Shown: positions 17,725 to 26,322, counted from the stretch's first letter. The stretch: DNA of 64,000 nucleotides from Aliiroseovarius sediminis (GCF_022678485.1 NZ_JALBYP010000018.1:186001-250000), one strand, 5' to 3'. Translations and numbers: made by a program. The notes: generated by a model from the letters alone, not told the origin.

Positions 17725-18024
17725 ATGCCACGCCTCGTTCGCCTTTATATCAAACAAGTGCTGATCGGGTTCGGTCTGTCAGCGACTTTCGTTGCGCTTT
17801 TGCTTTACACCAATGTCGGCAATTTGTGGCATCTTGTGTCCACGTCGGACATTGGTTGGATTGCCGTACTGATGTTGTTCATGTTCAACGGCATTGTGTT
17901 TGCTGGCGTCCAGTTTGCCATCGCTGTTATGCGGATGGAACATGACGACACGCCCAAGGGCGGCAAGCGTGAGCCGGTGGCCACCAATATCCCGGTGCGT
18001 GTGGAAGCGACCTCGCAGAAGTAA
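17725..18024 (+). CDS. Small two-helix membrane protein
   Basis: This 99-residue protein starts MPRLVRLYIKQVLIGF with GGAAAGGA upstream. Two hydrophobic segments are apparent (about 10-30 and 42-70), with a polar, Lys/Pro-containing tail that ends in EATSQK. No enzyme motif is present and I do not recognise a named family. It is probably an inner-membrane protein. It stands alone, 134 bp after nusB, and converges with the sugar dehydrogenase gene. Confidence 0.7.
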   Translation: MPRLVRLYIKQVLIGFGLSATFVALLLYTNVGNLWHLVSTSDIGWIAVLMLFMFNGIVFAGVQFAIAVMRMEHDDTPKGGKREPVATNIPVRVEATSQK

Positions 18025-18060
18025 CGGCCGGCAAGCTGACACATCGTGCAGGGCTTGAAC

Positions 18061-19200
18061 CTAGCGCGGCGTCAAACGAATCAGCCTTGCGTCGCCCCCG
18101 TCCTCGATCACCCACAAAGCGCCATCCGGCCCTTCCTCCAGATCCCGCAGGCGGACGTTCCAACTGAACCGTTCGACCTCGCGCGCCGTGTCGCCGTCAA
18201 TCGCGACGCGGATCAGCGCGCGGCTGACAAGGCCACCGATCAGCGCGTTGCCCTGCCAATCGGCGAACATCTCACCGGAATGGATCACCAGACCCGATGG
18301 CGCGATGCTGGGCACCCAGAACGCGGCGGGGGCGGCAAACTCGGGGCGTGTGTCGTGGTCGGGGATGGCTTTGCCACTGTAATTGTCACCCATCGACACC
18401 ACCGGCCAGCCATAGTTCAAGCCGGGTTTGATCAGGTTCAACTCGTCCCCGTGGCGCGGGCCCATTTCGTGGGTCCAGAGCTGTTGGTCAGCGTCGAAGG
18501 CGATGCCCAGAAGGTTGCGATGCCCGAGCGTCCAGAAGGTCTTGGCCAGTTCGCCCTGATCCTGAACCGGATTGTCGGCGGGCACCGTGCCGTCGTCATT
18601 CAACCGGATGATCTTGCCAAGCGCCATGTCCCATCGTTGGGCCGGGGTTTGTTCCTGCCGGTCACCCGAGGTGATGAACAGCTTGCCCTCCTGCGCTGAC
18701 CCCTTGGGACCGAAGGCGATCCGGTGCGAGAAATGACCGGCCCCGGGGCGGTGGGGCTGTTGGCTCCAGATCCGTTCGATATCCGTCAGGGCGGGCGGAT
18801 CGTCTTGGATCAATGTTGCGCGCACCACCACGGCGCCACGCGTCGCCCCACCATCCTGACTTTCGACATAAGACAGGTAAATCAGTTTGTTCTCGGTGAA
18901 ATCCGGGTGGGGGACCACATCGCCCAAACCGCCCTGACCGCCGACCACCGGGTTTGGCACACCATCGACCGCGCGCTTGCTGCCATCGGTCGAGACAAGC
19001 CAGAGCTTGCCCGGTTTGGTGGTTACCAGAAGCTGGCTGTCGTCAAGGAAGCTGATCGCCCATGGCTGGTCGAACCGGGCGACCGGCGTGGCCTGAACCG
19101 CGCTGCCCGCTGACCCTTCGACGTTGAAGGCATCATCGTTTTGGGCAATCGCTTCGATGGGGGCAAGGCCAAGGGTAAGGGCCAAAAGCAGATGTTTCAC
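18061..19200 (-). CDS. PQQ-dependent aldose sugar dehydrogenase family protein
   Basis: This 379-residue protein carries a signal peptide ([20 protein letters not shown]). The rest is a six-bladed beta-propeller of the soluble glucose dehydrogenase type: [21 protein letters not shown] at the start, [15 protein letters not shown] with a catalytic His position, [32 protein letters not shown] and [15 protein letters not shown]. Members oxidise aldose sugars in the periplasm using PQQ and calcium. Whether this strain makes PQQ cannot be judged here. GGAGGA is present just before the start. It is divergent from the RNA-like region and mmcB. Confidence 0.88.
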   Translation of the reverse strand: MKHLLLALTLGLAPIEAIAQNDDAFNVEGSAGSAVQATPVARFDQPWAISFLDDSQLLVTTKPGKLWLVSTDGSKRAVDGVPNPVVGGQGGLGDVVPHPDFTENKLIYLSYVESQDGGATRGAVVVRATLIQDDPPALTDIERIWSQQPHRPGAGHFSHRIAFGPKGSAQEGKLFITSGDRQEQTPAQRWDMALGKIIRLNDDGTVPADNPVQDQGELAKTFWTLGHRNLLGIAFDADQQLWTHEMGPRHGDELNLIKPGLNYGWPVVSMGDNYSGKAIPDHDTRPEFAAPAAFWVPSIAPSGLVIHSGEMFADWQGNALIGGLVSRALIRVAIDGDTAREVERFSWNVRLRDLEEGPDGALWVIEDGGDARLIRLTPR

Positions 19201-19339
19201 AGTATCCTCCCAAACAGATTGTTTCGCTTCCCGCTTAGCCTACGCCAAACCGGCACGCGACCGGGAACAAAACCGCGTGAACATACGGTGGTCGGATCAG
19301 GGAAAAGTTGGCGGAACCGCACGCATCCGTCGGGGTCAG

Positions 19340-19503
19340 AATTCCCGAGGACCTGTATTTACAGGTGGGCGCCGGGTAACCGAACCAGGGTCCGGACAGA
19401 GCCAGCTCCCTCGGAATTGCTTAAGGCCACTGGAATTGTACCCACGTGGGACGAGAAGGGCAGAAGCCGCCACGGCCTAGATAAGCGGCCGATAAGGGCC
19501 TTA
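19340..19503 (+). ncRNA. Candidate structured RNA of unknown type
   Basis: Within the 371-bp gap between the sugar dehydrogenase and mmcB, two adjacent closed domains can be drawn. In domain 1, AATTCCCGAGG (19340-19350) pairs with CCTCGGAATT (19409-19418) with one bulge, and encloses a perfect hairpin ACCTGT-attt-ACAGGT (19351-19366). In domain 2, TAAGGCC (19422-19428) pairs with GGCCTTA (19497-19503) and encloses the palindrome CCCACGTGGG (19441-19450). The 164-nt size suits a small RNA. I compared it by eye with 6S, SRP, RNase P and tmRNA and saw no match. The orientation is uncertain, since stems read on both strands. Confidence 0.4.
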
Positions 19504-19535
19504 CAAGGGGAGAGATCGGGCTGAATTGCGGTGCA

Positions 19536-19560
19536 TTGACAAAATGTTCATGAATTGTTC
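19536..19560 (+). promoter_or_regulatory. LexA (SOS) box overlapping the mmcB promoter
   Basis: GTTC-ATGAATT-GTTC at 19546-19560 matches the alphaproteobacterial LexA consensus GTTC-N7-GTTC exactly. A TTGACA -35 element lies at 19536-19541, so LexA would cover the core promoter. The mmcB start is 11 bp downstream. Confidence 0.65.
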
Positions 19561-19571
19561 ATGTTGGACCT

Positions 19572-20030
19572 ATGGAGATGCCAAGCCAAACCTTGATGCC
19601 CGGCCAATTGCTGGCGCGCGGCGTATGTCGCCACATGCTGGCCCACGGCTTCGTCACGGTGGAAGAGCTTGTGCCGACGCGGGGGTTGCGGGTGGATGTG
19701 ATGGCGCTTGGACCGAAAGGTGAGATTTGGGTGATCGAGTGCAAATCCTCTCGCGTGGACTTCATGTCGGACCAGAAATGGCAGGGTTATCTGGAATGGT
19801 GCGACCGCTATTTCTGGGCCGTGGACGGAGATTTCCCGACCGATTTGTTGCCGGAGGGCACGGGGTTGATTATTGCCGACAGCTTTGACGCCGAGATCAT
19901 CCGCATGGCGCCCGAGGACAAGCTGCCACCTGCGCGCCGTAAGATGATGGTGCAGAAATTCGCCACCCATGCGGCGCGCAGGTTGCAGGGCTTTCGCGAT
20001 CCAGGCGTGGCAGGCCTTGTCAATATCTGA
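19572..20030 (+). CDS. mmcB: MmcB-family DNA repair protein
   Basis: This 152-residue protein matches the MmcB family, identified in Caulobacter as an SOS-induced factor for mitomycin C resistance. It has a nuclease-like core: RVDVMALGPKGEIWVIECKS with an E-x-K pair, SRVDFMSDQKWQGYLEWCDR, and DRYFWAVDGDFP. The E-C-K arrangement after a D-x-x-A strand resembles PD-(D/E)xK nucleases. The start may be ATG 19572 or ATG 19578. A perfect LexA box overlaps its promoter, which supports the call independently of the sequence similarity. Confidence 0.86.
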   Translation: MEMPSQTLMPGQLLARGVCRHMLAHGFVTVEELVPTRGLRVDVMALGPKGEIWVIECKSSRVDFMSDQKWQGYLEWCDRYFWAVDGDFPTDLLPEGTGLIIADSFDAEIIRMAPEDKLPPARRKMMVQKFATHAARRLQGFRDPGVAGLVNI

Positions 20031-20036
20031 GGGAAA

Positions 20037-20066
20037 GGGGGCTCTGCCCCCTCGGGACTTCGTCCC
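20037..20066. terminator. Double-hairpin intergenic element
   Basis: Two tight hairpins lie in series: GGGGGC-tct-GCCCCC (20037-20051) and GGGAC-ttc-GTCCC (20054-20066). They are followed by CCCCCGGGATATTTTGGGCC, wording I recall as common between genes in this bacterial group. The element lies between convergent mmcB and the 70-residue gene, so it may terminate both. Confidence 0.5.
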
Positions 20067-20101
20067 TCACCCCCGGGATATTTTGGGCCAGAAGAAACGG
20101 A

Positions 20102-20314
20102 CTATTTTTTCTTTTTCGACTTGGCGCTGTCAGCCAAGGCGCGGGCTTGTGCGGCGGCAGTGCGGAGTTCTTCGGCGATTTCCTCGGCCTCTTCCGGCTC
20201 AAAGTCCATCGGCAATTCGACCCCGCCACCTTCGATGTAAAGCCGCACCATTCCCAGTGAGGTGGGCCCGATCTGAAGGTTGGCGTCGATGTCGCTTTCG
20301 TCGTTGATGCCCAT
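20102..20314 (-). CDS. Small acidic protein, DUF6324-like
   Basis: This 70-residue protein starts at ATG 20314 behind a strong AGGAGG. It has a beta-rich first half (ANLQIGPTSLGMVRLYIEGG) and an acidic helix (DFEPEEAEEIAEELRTAAAQ), and it ends in a lysine run. It resembles the short DUF6324 proteins of Rhodobacterales, whose function is unknown. No signal or membrane segment is present. Confidence 0.68.
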   Translation of the reverse strand: MGINDESDIDANLQIGPTSLGMVRLYIEGGGVELPMDFEPEEAEEIAEELRTAAAQARALADSAKSKKKK

Positions 20315-20420
20315 GTCTGGCCTCCTGAAACGTGTTGCTTCGGGTTAGTGGTCTTTCGCACATTTTTCAAGCCGCCACCTCTTGCATTGGTCTGCATGGG
20401 GGGGTAAATGCAACCAGCGT

Positions 20421-20497
20421 GCCGACATAGCTCAGTAGGTTAGAGCGCTTGATTGTGGATCAAGAGGTCCCCCGTTCGAGCCGGGGTGTCGGTACCA
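20421..20497 (+). tRNA. tRNA-His (GTG)
   Basis: A full cloverleaf can be drawn: acceptor GCCGACA/TGTCGGT, D-stem GCTC/GAGC, anticodon stem CTTGA/TCAAG with loop TTGTGGA, T-stem CCCCG/CGGGG, and encoded CCA at 20495-20497. Acceptor strands are 20421-20427 and 20487-20493. The discriminator is A73, the first pair is G1-U72, and no G at position -1 can pair with it. This is the non-canonical tRNA-His type known from many Alphaproteobacteria, which co-evolved with an altered histidyl-tRNA synthetase. Confidence 0.97.
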
Positions 20498-20528
20498 TCC
20501 CCCAAAACTGCGAAATCACCCTCTGCGT

Positions 20529-20864
20529 TCAACGAACCGTAATGCGTTTGATCAGGTCGCCGGTGCCGTGGTCGAAGACGAGGATTTCGTCGCCCGCCAC
20601 CACCGCATACCAATCCGGGCCGAAGGTGATTGCGTCGGCCGTCATGCCGTCGGGCAGGGTGATCTGGTCGGGCAGGGCGGGGGCCCGCGTCTGATCGGGC
20701 GTGGTTTGCGAGAAACGCATGACAACGACGCTCACCAGCACTACAAGGCCCACAATCGTGGTGAGGGTCATGGCCGTCACCAGAGTTTTCAGATAACGCA
20801 CGGTGCCTTGGCCCACGGTAGCCTCGAGTGCTGCGTCCAGATCCTGTTCAGGAGTATCGTTCAT
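20529..20864 (-). CDS. Single-pass membrane protein, DUF6476-like
   Basis: This 111-residue protein starts MNDTPEQDLDAALEATVGQG, then has one membrane helix (about 27-50, TLVTAMTLTTIVGLVVLVSV). A beta-rich periplasmic part (ITFGPDWYAVVAGDEILVFD and GTGDLIKRITV) follows. It resembles the DUF6476 group of Rhodobacterales; function unknown. Its ATG overlaps the divergent pseudouridine synthase ATG within a shared CATG at 20862-20865, so each gene's ribosome-binding site lies within the other's coding sequence. Confidence 0.68.
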   Translation of the reverse strand: MNDTPEQDLDAALEATVGQGTVRYLKTLVTAMTLTTIVGLVVLVSVVVMRFSQTTPDQTRAPALPDQITLPDGMTADAITFGPDWYAVVAGDEILVFDHGTGDLIKRITVR

Positions 20865-21900
20865 GTCATCCTCGCACCGTATCGTCGCGGTCACCATTGC
20901 AGAGAACCCGCCCAAGCGCCTTGATAAGGCGATTGCACGCGATGTGCCAGAGGAGGCGAACCTGTCGCGCTCGCGCCTGGCACGGTTGATCGCAGCAGGG
21001 GCGGTGCGGTGTGGCGGGCAGGTCATGGATGACCCGCGGGCCAAGGTGGTCGAAGGCGACCAGTTCGAAATCCACGTGCCCGAAGCCGAGGAGAGCCATA
21101 TCGGCCCCGAGGATATCCCGTTGGATGTCGTCTATGAGGATGCCGATCTGATCGTGGTGAACAAGCCTGCCGGTATGGTGGTGCATCCAGCCCCGGGCAC
21201 GCCGACGGGCACCTTGGTCAACGCGCTTTTGCACCATTTTGGCGGTGAATTGTCAGGCGTGGGTGGGGAAAAGCGGCCCGGCATCGTGCATCGGATCGAC
21301 AAGGATACCTCGGGTCTGTTGGTTGTGGCAAAGTCGGACGCGGCCCATCACGGATTGGCCAAGCAGTTCGAGGCGCATAGCGTCGAACGTCGGTACAGCG
21401 CTGTCACCCATGGTGCGCCCGACAAGGGCGATCCGCGGTTGGGCGGCATTCGCGGCACCAGTTTCGAGGCTGGCAATATCCTGAAAATCACGACGCAACT
21501 GGCGCGGCACAAGACGGATCGGCAAAAGCAGGCGGTGCTGTTTTCTGGCGGGCGGCATGCCATCACGCGCGTGCGCACCATCGAGGTTTTCGGCGACCCG
21601 GCGCAGGCTGCGATGATCGAATGCTGGTTGGAAACCGGTCGCACCCACCAGATTCGCGTGCATATGGCTCATGCAGGGCATGGCCTGATCGGGGATGCGA
21701 CCTATGGCGGAAAACGCAAACTGAACGTGAAAGCTATCGGCGAGGCAGGCGCCCAATCGGCGCGAAACTTCCCGCGACAGGCGCTTCATGCGGCAACGCT
21801 GGGATTTGAACATCCCGTGACCGGCGAGAACTTGAGGTTTGACGCGCCCTTGCCCGCCGATATGGTGGCCTTGATCGAAACATTGCGGGCGGGGGCATAA
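20863..21900 (+). CDS. RluA-family 23S rRNA pseudouridine synthase (RluD-like)
   Basis: This 345-residue protein has an S4 RNA-binding domain at the N-terminus (SRSRLARLIAAGAVRCGGQV) and the RluA catalytic core. The core includes VNKPAGMVVHPAPG, PGIVHRIDKDTSGLLVVAKS with the catalytic aspartate in HRID, and ETGRTHQIRVHMAHAGHGLIGD. This layout is that of RluD/RluC enzymes, and RluD is the likelier match. The start is ATG 20863 with AGGAG 8 bases upstream; an upstream in-frame codon would extend further into the opposite-strand gene. Confidence 0.92.
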   Translation: MSSSHRIVAVTIAENPPKRLDKAIARDVPEEANLSRSRLARLIAAGAVRCGGQVMDDPRAKVVEGDQFEIHVPEAEESHIGPEDIPLDVVYEDADLIVVNKPAGMVVHPAPGTPTGTLVNALLHHFGGELSGVGGEKRPGIVHRIDKDTSGLLVVAKSDAAHHGLAKQFEAHSVERRYSAVTHGAPDKGDPRLGGIRGTSFEAGNILKITTQLARHKTDRQKQAVLFSGGRHAITRVRTIEVFGDPAQAAMIECWLETGRTHQIRVHMAHAGHGLIGDATYGGKRKLNVKAIGEAGAQSARNFPRQALHAATLGFEHPVTGENLRFDAPLPADMVALIETLRAGA

Positions 21901-21930
21901 ACCCGCTGGACGGAGCGGGGCAGGCGGGTC

Positions 21931-23373
21931 ATGACGACGGTATCTTGGGGATCCTGGGGGGCGATCTGGGCGGTTCTGCTGATTTTGCTGGACCTGGCCA
22001 CGATCGCGCGGGCGGTAACGCGTGAACATCGGTCGCCTGCATCTCGATTGGCGTGGAGCGTGGTGATCATGACCTTGCCAGTGGTCGGTGTGGTGGCCTA
22101 TTTCTTCCTTGGGGACACCAGCGCGGACCGGAAATCTGATCGAAAACTCAAGGATTTGCGCCGCGAGCTTCCCAAACAGCCGAACGACCAGCCGCGTGCT
22201 GCGCTTCCTTTGCTGTATCGGCAGGCCTTCGCGCGGGCCGCTTCCGTCAATGGATTCTTGCCGTTGGCGGGCAACCGTGCTGACGTGACGATCGACAGCA
22301 ATGAAAGCATCGACTGGCTGGTGGCCGATATAGATGCGGCGACGGACCACGCGCATCTTCTGTTCTATATATGGCTGGCCGACGATAACGGCACGCGAGT
22401 GGCCGAGGCGATGATCCGTGCTGCCCGACGCGGCATCAAGGCGCGGGTGATCGTGGATGGGCTGGGATCTCGCAAGCTGTTGTCCGATCCGCTGTGGATG
22501 CGGATGAATGAGGGCGGGGTGGAAACGGTCGTTGCATTTGCGTTCCGGTTTCCACTGCTTTCGGCCTTTATCCGCAGGTTGGACATTCGAAATCACCGCA
22601 AAATTGTCGTGATTGACCACGCGATTACATATGTGGGCAGCCAGAACTGTGCCGATGCTGCGTTTCGCGTGAAGAAGAAGTTTGCGCCTTGGGTCGACGT
22701 GATGCTGCGCGTTGGCGGGCCTGTGGCATGGCAGGCACAGCGTCTGTTCGTGTCGGACTGGATGGTGCATGGCGGCGACGATATCGCACGCTATCTTGAC
22801 CACGAGCCCGAGATGCCCAAAGGCGGTTTTCCCGCAGTGATGGCGGGCACGGGACCGACCGAAAGCGTCCATGCGGTGCCCGATATGATGCAGATGCTTT
22901 TGGCCTCGGCGCAGAAAGAGGTGATTATCACCACGCCCTATTATGTCCCGTCCGAGGCGCTGCATCAGCAGATTTGCGCGGCTGCTTTGCGGGGTGTCTA
23001 TGTGCGCCTGAACGTGCCAGCCACGAATGACAGCCTGATCGTCGCCTTTGCGTCGCGCAGCTTCTATCGGTCGCTCTTGAAAGCCGGGGTTGATGTCTAC
23101 GAATTTCAGCCCGGTCTGCTGCACGCAAAGATACTGAGCGTTGACGGCACCGCCGCGCTGGTCGGTTCGCCCAATCTGGACCAGCGCAGCTTTGATCTGA
23201 ACTATGAGAACAGTATGATGCTGGTTGATGAGGCAACCGTCGGCACGCTGCGTGAAAAGCAGAAGGTGTTTCTGTCCATGTCCGATAAAGTTCAGCGTGA
23301 AGTGGTGGCCGGCTGGACCGTTCCACGACGGCTTTTGTTTAATAGTATTGGGATGTTGGCGCCTTTGTTGTAA
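21931..23373 (+). CDS. cls: Cardiolipin synthase-type phospholipase D
   Basis: This 480-residue protein has two N-terminal membrane helices (about 5-28 and 38-60), as in ClsA. Two HKD motifs follow: NHRKIVVIDHAITYVGSQN near 221-239 and LLHAKILSVDGTAALVGSPN near 399-418. The enzyme joins two phosphatidylglycerols, or phosphatidylglycerol and another phospholipid, into cardiolipin at the inner membrane. It starts 30 bp after the pseudouridine synthase stop and could be co-transcribed with it. Confidence 0.88.
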   Translation: MTTVSWGSWGAIWAVLLILLDLATIARAVTREHRSPASRLAWSVVIMTLPVVGVVAYFFLGDTSADRKSDRKLKDLRRELPKQPNDQPRAALPLLYRQAFARAASVNGFLPLAGNRADVTIDSNESIDWLVADIDAATDHAHLLFYIWLADDNGTRVAEAMIRAARRGIKARVIVDGLGSRKLLSDPLWMRMNEGGVETVVAFAFRFPLLSAFIRRLDIRNHRKIVVIDHAITYVGSQNCADAAFRVKKKFAPWVDVMLRVGGPVAWQAQRLFVSDWMVHGGDDIARYLDHEPEMPKGGFPAVMAGTGPTESVHAVPDMMQMLLASAQKEVIITTPYYVPSEALHQQICAAALRGVYVRLNVPATNDSLIVAFASRSFYRSLLKAGVDVYEFQPGLLHAKILSVDGTAALVGSPNLDQRSFDLNYENSMMLVDEATVGTLREKQKVFLSMSDKVQREVVAGWTVPRRLLFNSIGMLAPLL

Positions 23374-23564
23374 ATTACTCGCAATTTAATGCACGACCGC
23401 GTGAGTTTTCATGACACGCTCTTCACTTTCGCAAGGTGTGCGGGCATATTTATCTCAACACGACTGGTCAATTTCGTTTGTCTGCATGTTGGGAAGGAAG
23501 CGCGGGGGTTGTTATCATGCCAATCCCCTAACCCGTGCGGGCAGGTGGGAAAGGAACTGACACC

Positions 23565-24461
23565 ATGAGCAACTTGAAAAATCTACCGGCTCCGACGCCG
23601 GAAGGCGGTTTGAACCGCTATATGCAGGAAATTCGGAAGTTCCCGATGCTGGAACCCGAAGAGGAATACATGCTGGCCAAACGCTGGGTCGACCATCAGG
23701 ACCGCGATGCGGCGCACCAGATGGTGAACTCGCACCTGCGGTTGGCGGCCAAGATTGCGATGGGCTATCGCGGCTATGGCCTGCCGCAAGCCGAGGTGAT
23801 CTCCGAGGCTAATGTGGGCCTGATGCAAGCTGTCAAAAGGTTTGACCCGGAAAAAGGCTTCCGTCTGGCGACATATGCGATGTGGTGGATCAGGGCTTCG
23901 ATTCAGGAGTATATTCTGCGGTCGTGGTCTTTGGTGAAACTGGGCACGACTTCTGCGCAGAAAAAGTTGTTTTTCAACTTGCGCAAGGCGAAGGCCCGCA
24001 TCGGCGCTTTGGAAGACGGCGATTTGCGCCCGGACAACGTGGCGCGTATTGCCAGCGATCTGAATGTGACCGAGGAGGAGGTCATATCGATGAACCGTCG
24101 CCTGTCGGGGGGCGATGCGTCACTGAACGCGACCGTTTCGGCAGACGGCGAAGGCTCGATGCAGTGGCAGGACTGGCTGGAAGACGAGGGTGCCGATCAG
24201 GCTGGCGATTACGCCGAGCAGGACGAGCTTGAGGTCCGGCGCGAGCTTCTGGCGCAAGCTATGGACGTGCTGAATGAGCGAGAGAAAGACATCCTGAATC
24301 AGCGTCGTTTGAAAGATAAACCAATCACGCTGGAAGAACTTTCGGGTGTCTATGATGTCAGCCGCGAACGCATTCGCCAGATCGAAGTGCGCGCCTTTGA
24401 AAAGCTACAAAAAAGGATGCAGGATCTTGCTTCCGAGAAGGGGCTATTGGAAGAGGTCTGA
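23565..24461 (+). CDS. rpoH: RNA polymerase heat-shock sigma factor RpoH (sigma-32)
   Basis: This 298-residue sigma factor begins MSNLKNLPAPTPEGGLNRYM with GGGAAAGGAAC upstream; an earlier GTG adds 10 residues. Region 2 is seen in NSHLRLAAKIAMGYRGYGLP through YAMWWIRASIQEYILRSWSL. The RpoH box lies in QKKLFFNLRKAKARIG. Region 4 ends with [20 protein letters not shown]. Rhodobacteraceae usually have two RpoH paralogs; this one could be either. The 191-bp upstream gap should hold its promoter. Confidence 0.95.
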   Translation: MSNLKNLPAPTPEGGLNRYMQEIRKFPMLEPEEEYMLAKRWVDHQDRDAAHQMVNSHLRLAAKIAMGYRGYGLPQAEVISEANVGLMQAVKRFDPEKGFRLATYAMWWIRASIQEYILRSWSLVKLGTTSAQKKLFFNLRKAKARIGALEDGDLRPDNVARIASDLNVTEEEVISMNRRLSGGDASLNATVSADGEGSMQWQDWLEDEGADQAGDYAEQDELEVRRELLAQAMDVLNEREKDILNQRRLKDKPITLEELSGVYDVSRERIRQIEVRAFEKLQKRMQDLASEKGLLEEV

Positions 24462-24648
24462 TGCTGAGGCCCTGTTGTTTCCGACTTGACCGACCCGCGA
24501 TACGCTGGGTCGGTCAGGTCGACAACTTCGGCCGCACGGTGTCCGGGGGCGCGACATATCCTTGCGCGCTTAAATTTTCCCGCGACACGCAAGCCATGAT
24601 CGACCGCGTATTCGACGTGGCCGTTGATATTAGCTGACGGAGGGCAAA

Positions 24649-24918
24649 ATGGCAGGTGGTTGGGCGCGCGACGGCGCGGTTCAGGAACAGATTGACGCCT
24701 CGGTTCAGGACGAACTGGCGCGGTTGCGTGCTAATCAGGCGCCGGCCGGCGAAAGCCGCACCCATTGCGCGGAATGTGAAGAGGAAATCCCCGAAGCCCG
24801 GCGCAAAGCCATTCCAGGTGTGAAGTTGTGTATCGACTGCATGCATGATCGAGATGCTGCATTCAAATCACGACCGGGGTTCAACCGGCGTGGATCAAAG
24901 GACAGCCAGTTGAAGTAA
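24649..24918 (+). CDS. DksA/TraR C4-type zinc-finger protein
   Basis: This 89-residue protein contains the four-cysteine zinc finger CAECEEEIPEARRKAIPGVKLCIDC split as C-x2-C...C-x2-C near residues 41-65. It lacks most of the long coiled coil of full DksA and resembles the short YbiI/TraR-like proteins. Those bind in the RNA polymerase secondary channel or have no known role. GGAGGGCAAA precedes the ATG. It stands alone, 187 bp after rpoH. Confidence 0.8.
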   Translation: MAGGWARDGAVQEQIDASVQDELARLRANQAPAGESRTHCAECEEEIPEARRKAIPGVKLCIDCMHDRDAAFKSRPGFNRRGSKDSQLK

Positions 24919-25225
24919 AGGGACACAATGTGGCTCTAACGGTGAGACCAGGATCATTTGGTCCGCTATTTTTCGGAACGGTAAAAAGGCAAATGCGTTT
25001 AGGAAAACGCGATACTTTGAGGAAGCACCTTTCTTTTTAAACCTGTTTCATCCTTTGATTTACCAAGCGACTGACTGACTTTGTGTTTACTTGGTCACAT
25101 AGTCAGACCTTCCGACTTCTGAACGTGTTTAGAGTAATTCTAATTTAGAATTGATCCAGATCAGTGCAGTGGCCCATCCTGATCCTAGTGTCGTGTTACG
25201 CGCGAGGTATTAGGAGAATGGAAAG
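24919..25225. other. Regulatory gap before the cytochrome c peroxidase gene
   Basis: This 307-bp stretch is distinctly A+T rich for the window, and I see no coding region in it. It holds an FNR-type box at 25151-25164 and presumably the peroxidase promoter. Confidence 0.6.
25151..25164 (+). promoter_or_regulatory. FNR/FnrL-type operator
   Basis: TTGAT-CCAG-ATCAG differs from the FNR consensus TTGAT-N4-ATCAA at one base. It is centred about 68 bp before the peroxidase start, which suits activation under low oxygen. FnrL control of cytochrome c peroxidase is known in Rhodobacter. Confidence 0.6.
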
Positions 25226-26272
25226 ATGTTTGGAAAACTGACACTTGCCGCTGGGTCGCTGCTGACGGTCGCAAATATGGCATATGCCGATGATCTGCGC
25301 GCGGTGGCGCTTGAAACCTTCAAGCCGCTGCCCTCGACGGTGCCGGCAGTGAAGGACAACGTGATTACCGAAGCCAAGATTGAGCTGGGTAAAGCCCTGT
25401 TCTTTGACCCGCGCATGTCGGCATCGGGCGTTTTCTCATGCAACTCATGTCACAACTTGGCAACCGGGGGGGACGACAACATGCCAACCTCGATCGGGCA
25501 TGGTTGGCAGAAGGGGCCACGCAACTCGCCCACGGTGTTGAACTCGGTTTTTAACGAGGCGCAGTTCTGGGACGGTCGCGCCGCAGACTTGGCCGAGCAA
25601 GCAAAGGGTCCGGTGCAGGCGGGGGTCGAAATGGCCAACACACCCGACAACGTGGTCGCGACGCTGAATTCCATGCCGCAATACGTCACCTGGTTCAAAG
25701 ATGCGTTCGAGGGCGAGGCCGATCCGGTCACCTTCGACAACTTCGCCAAGGCGATCGAGGCATACGAAGCCACGCTGATCACCCCCGCACCGTTCGATTC
25801 TTGGCTAAACGGCGATGACAATGCCATGACCGAACAGCAACTGGCCGGGCTTGAGCAGTTCGTGGATCTGGGCTGCTCGTCGTGCCATTCGGGCGTTAAC
25901 CTGGGCGGACATGGATATTATCCGTTCGGCCTGATCGAAAAGCCCGGTGCGGATATTCTGCCGGAAGGTGACAAGGGGCGATTTGCGGTCACCGAAACGG
26001 CGGATGATGAATATGTCTTCCGCGCTTCGCCGTTGCGGAATATCGCGCTGACCGCGCCCTATTTCCACTCTGGTAAGGTCTGGGATCTGAAAGTCGCCGT
26101 CCAGATCATGGCCGAAAGCCAGTTGGGTGAAGAGATTGATGATGCGACCGCCGATCAGCTTGTGGCGTTCATGGAAAGTTTGACTGGCACCATGCCGGAA
26201 GTCACCTATCCGCTGCTGCCCGTCGAAACCGCAACCACGCCGCAGCCCAGCGGAGAGATTGTAGTCCAGTAA
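25226..26272 (+). CDS. ccp: Di-heme cytochrome c peroxidase (MauG/CcpA type)
   Basis: This 348-residue periplasmic enzyme has a signal peptide (MFGKLTLAAGSLLTVANMAYA). It has two heme c sites, CNSCH near residue 72 and CSSCH near residue 216. It has the family start LGKALFFDPRMSASGVFSCN and the late ALTAPYFHSGKVWDLKVAV. Such proteins reduce hydrogen peroxide to water with electrons from small cytochromes. An AGGAG lies 7-11 bases before the ATG. An FNR-type box upstream predicts induction under low oxygen. Confidence 0.92.
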   Translation: MFGKLTLAAGSLLTVANMAYADDLRAVALETFKPLPSTVPAVKDNVITEAKIELGKALFFDPRMSASGVFSCNSCHNLATGGDDNMPTSIGHGWQKGPRNSPTVLNSVFNEAQFWDGRAADLAEQAKGPVQAGVEMANTPDNVVATLNSMPQYVTWFKDAFEGEADPVTFDNFAKAIEAYEATLITPAPFDSWLNGDDNAMTEQQLAGLEQFVDLGCSSCHSGVNLGGHGYYPFGLIEKPGADILPEGDKGRFAVTETADDEYVFRASPLRNIALTAPYFHSGKVWDLKVAVQIMAESQLGEEIDDATADQLVAFMESLTGTMPEVTYPLLPVETATTPQPSGEIVVQ

Positions 26273-26289
26273 GTGGCAGCAACAAGGAA

Positions 26290-26314
26290 GCGGGGGGCCG
26301 AAAATGCCCCCCGC
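26290..26314. terminator. Bidirectional terminator hairpin
   Basis: GCGGGGGGC (26290-26298) pairs perfectly with GCCCCCCGC (26306-26314) around CGAAAAT, followed by GTTCTT. It lies between the convergent ccp and pepF genes. Confidence 0.72.
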
Positions 26315-26322
26315 GTTCTTGA

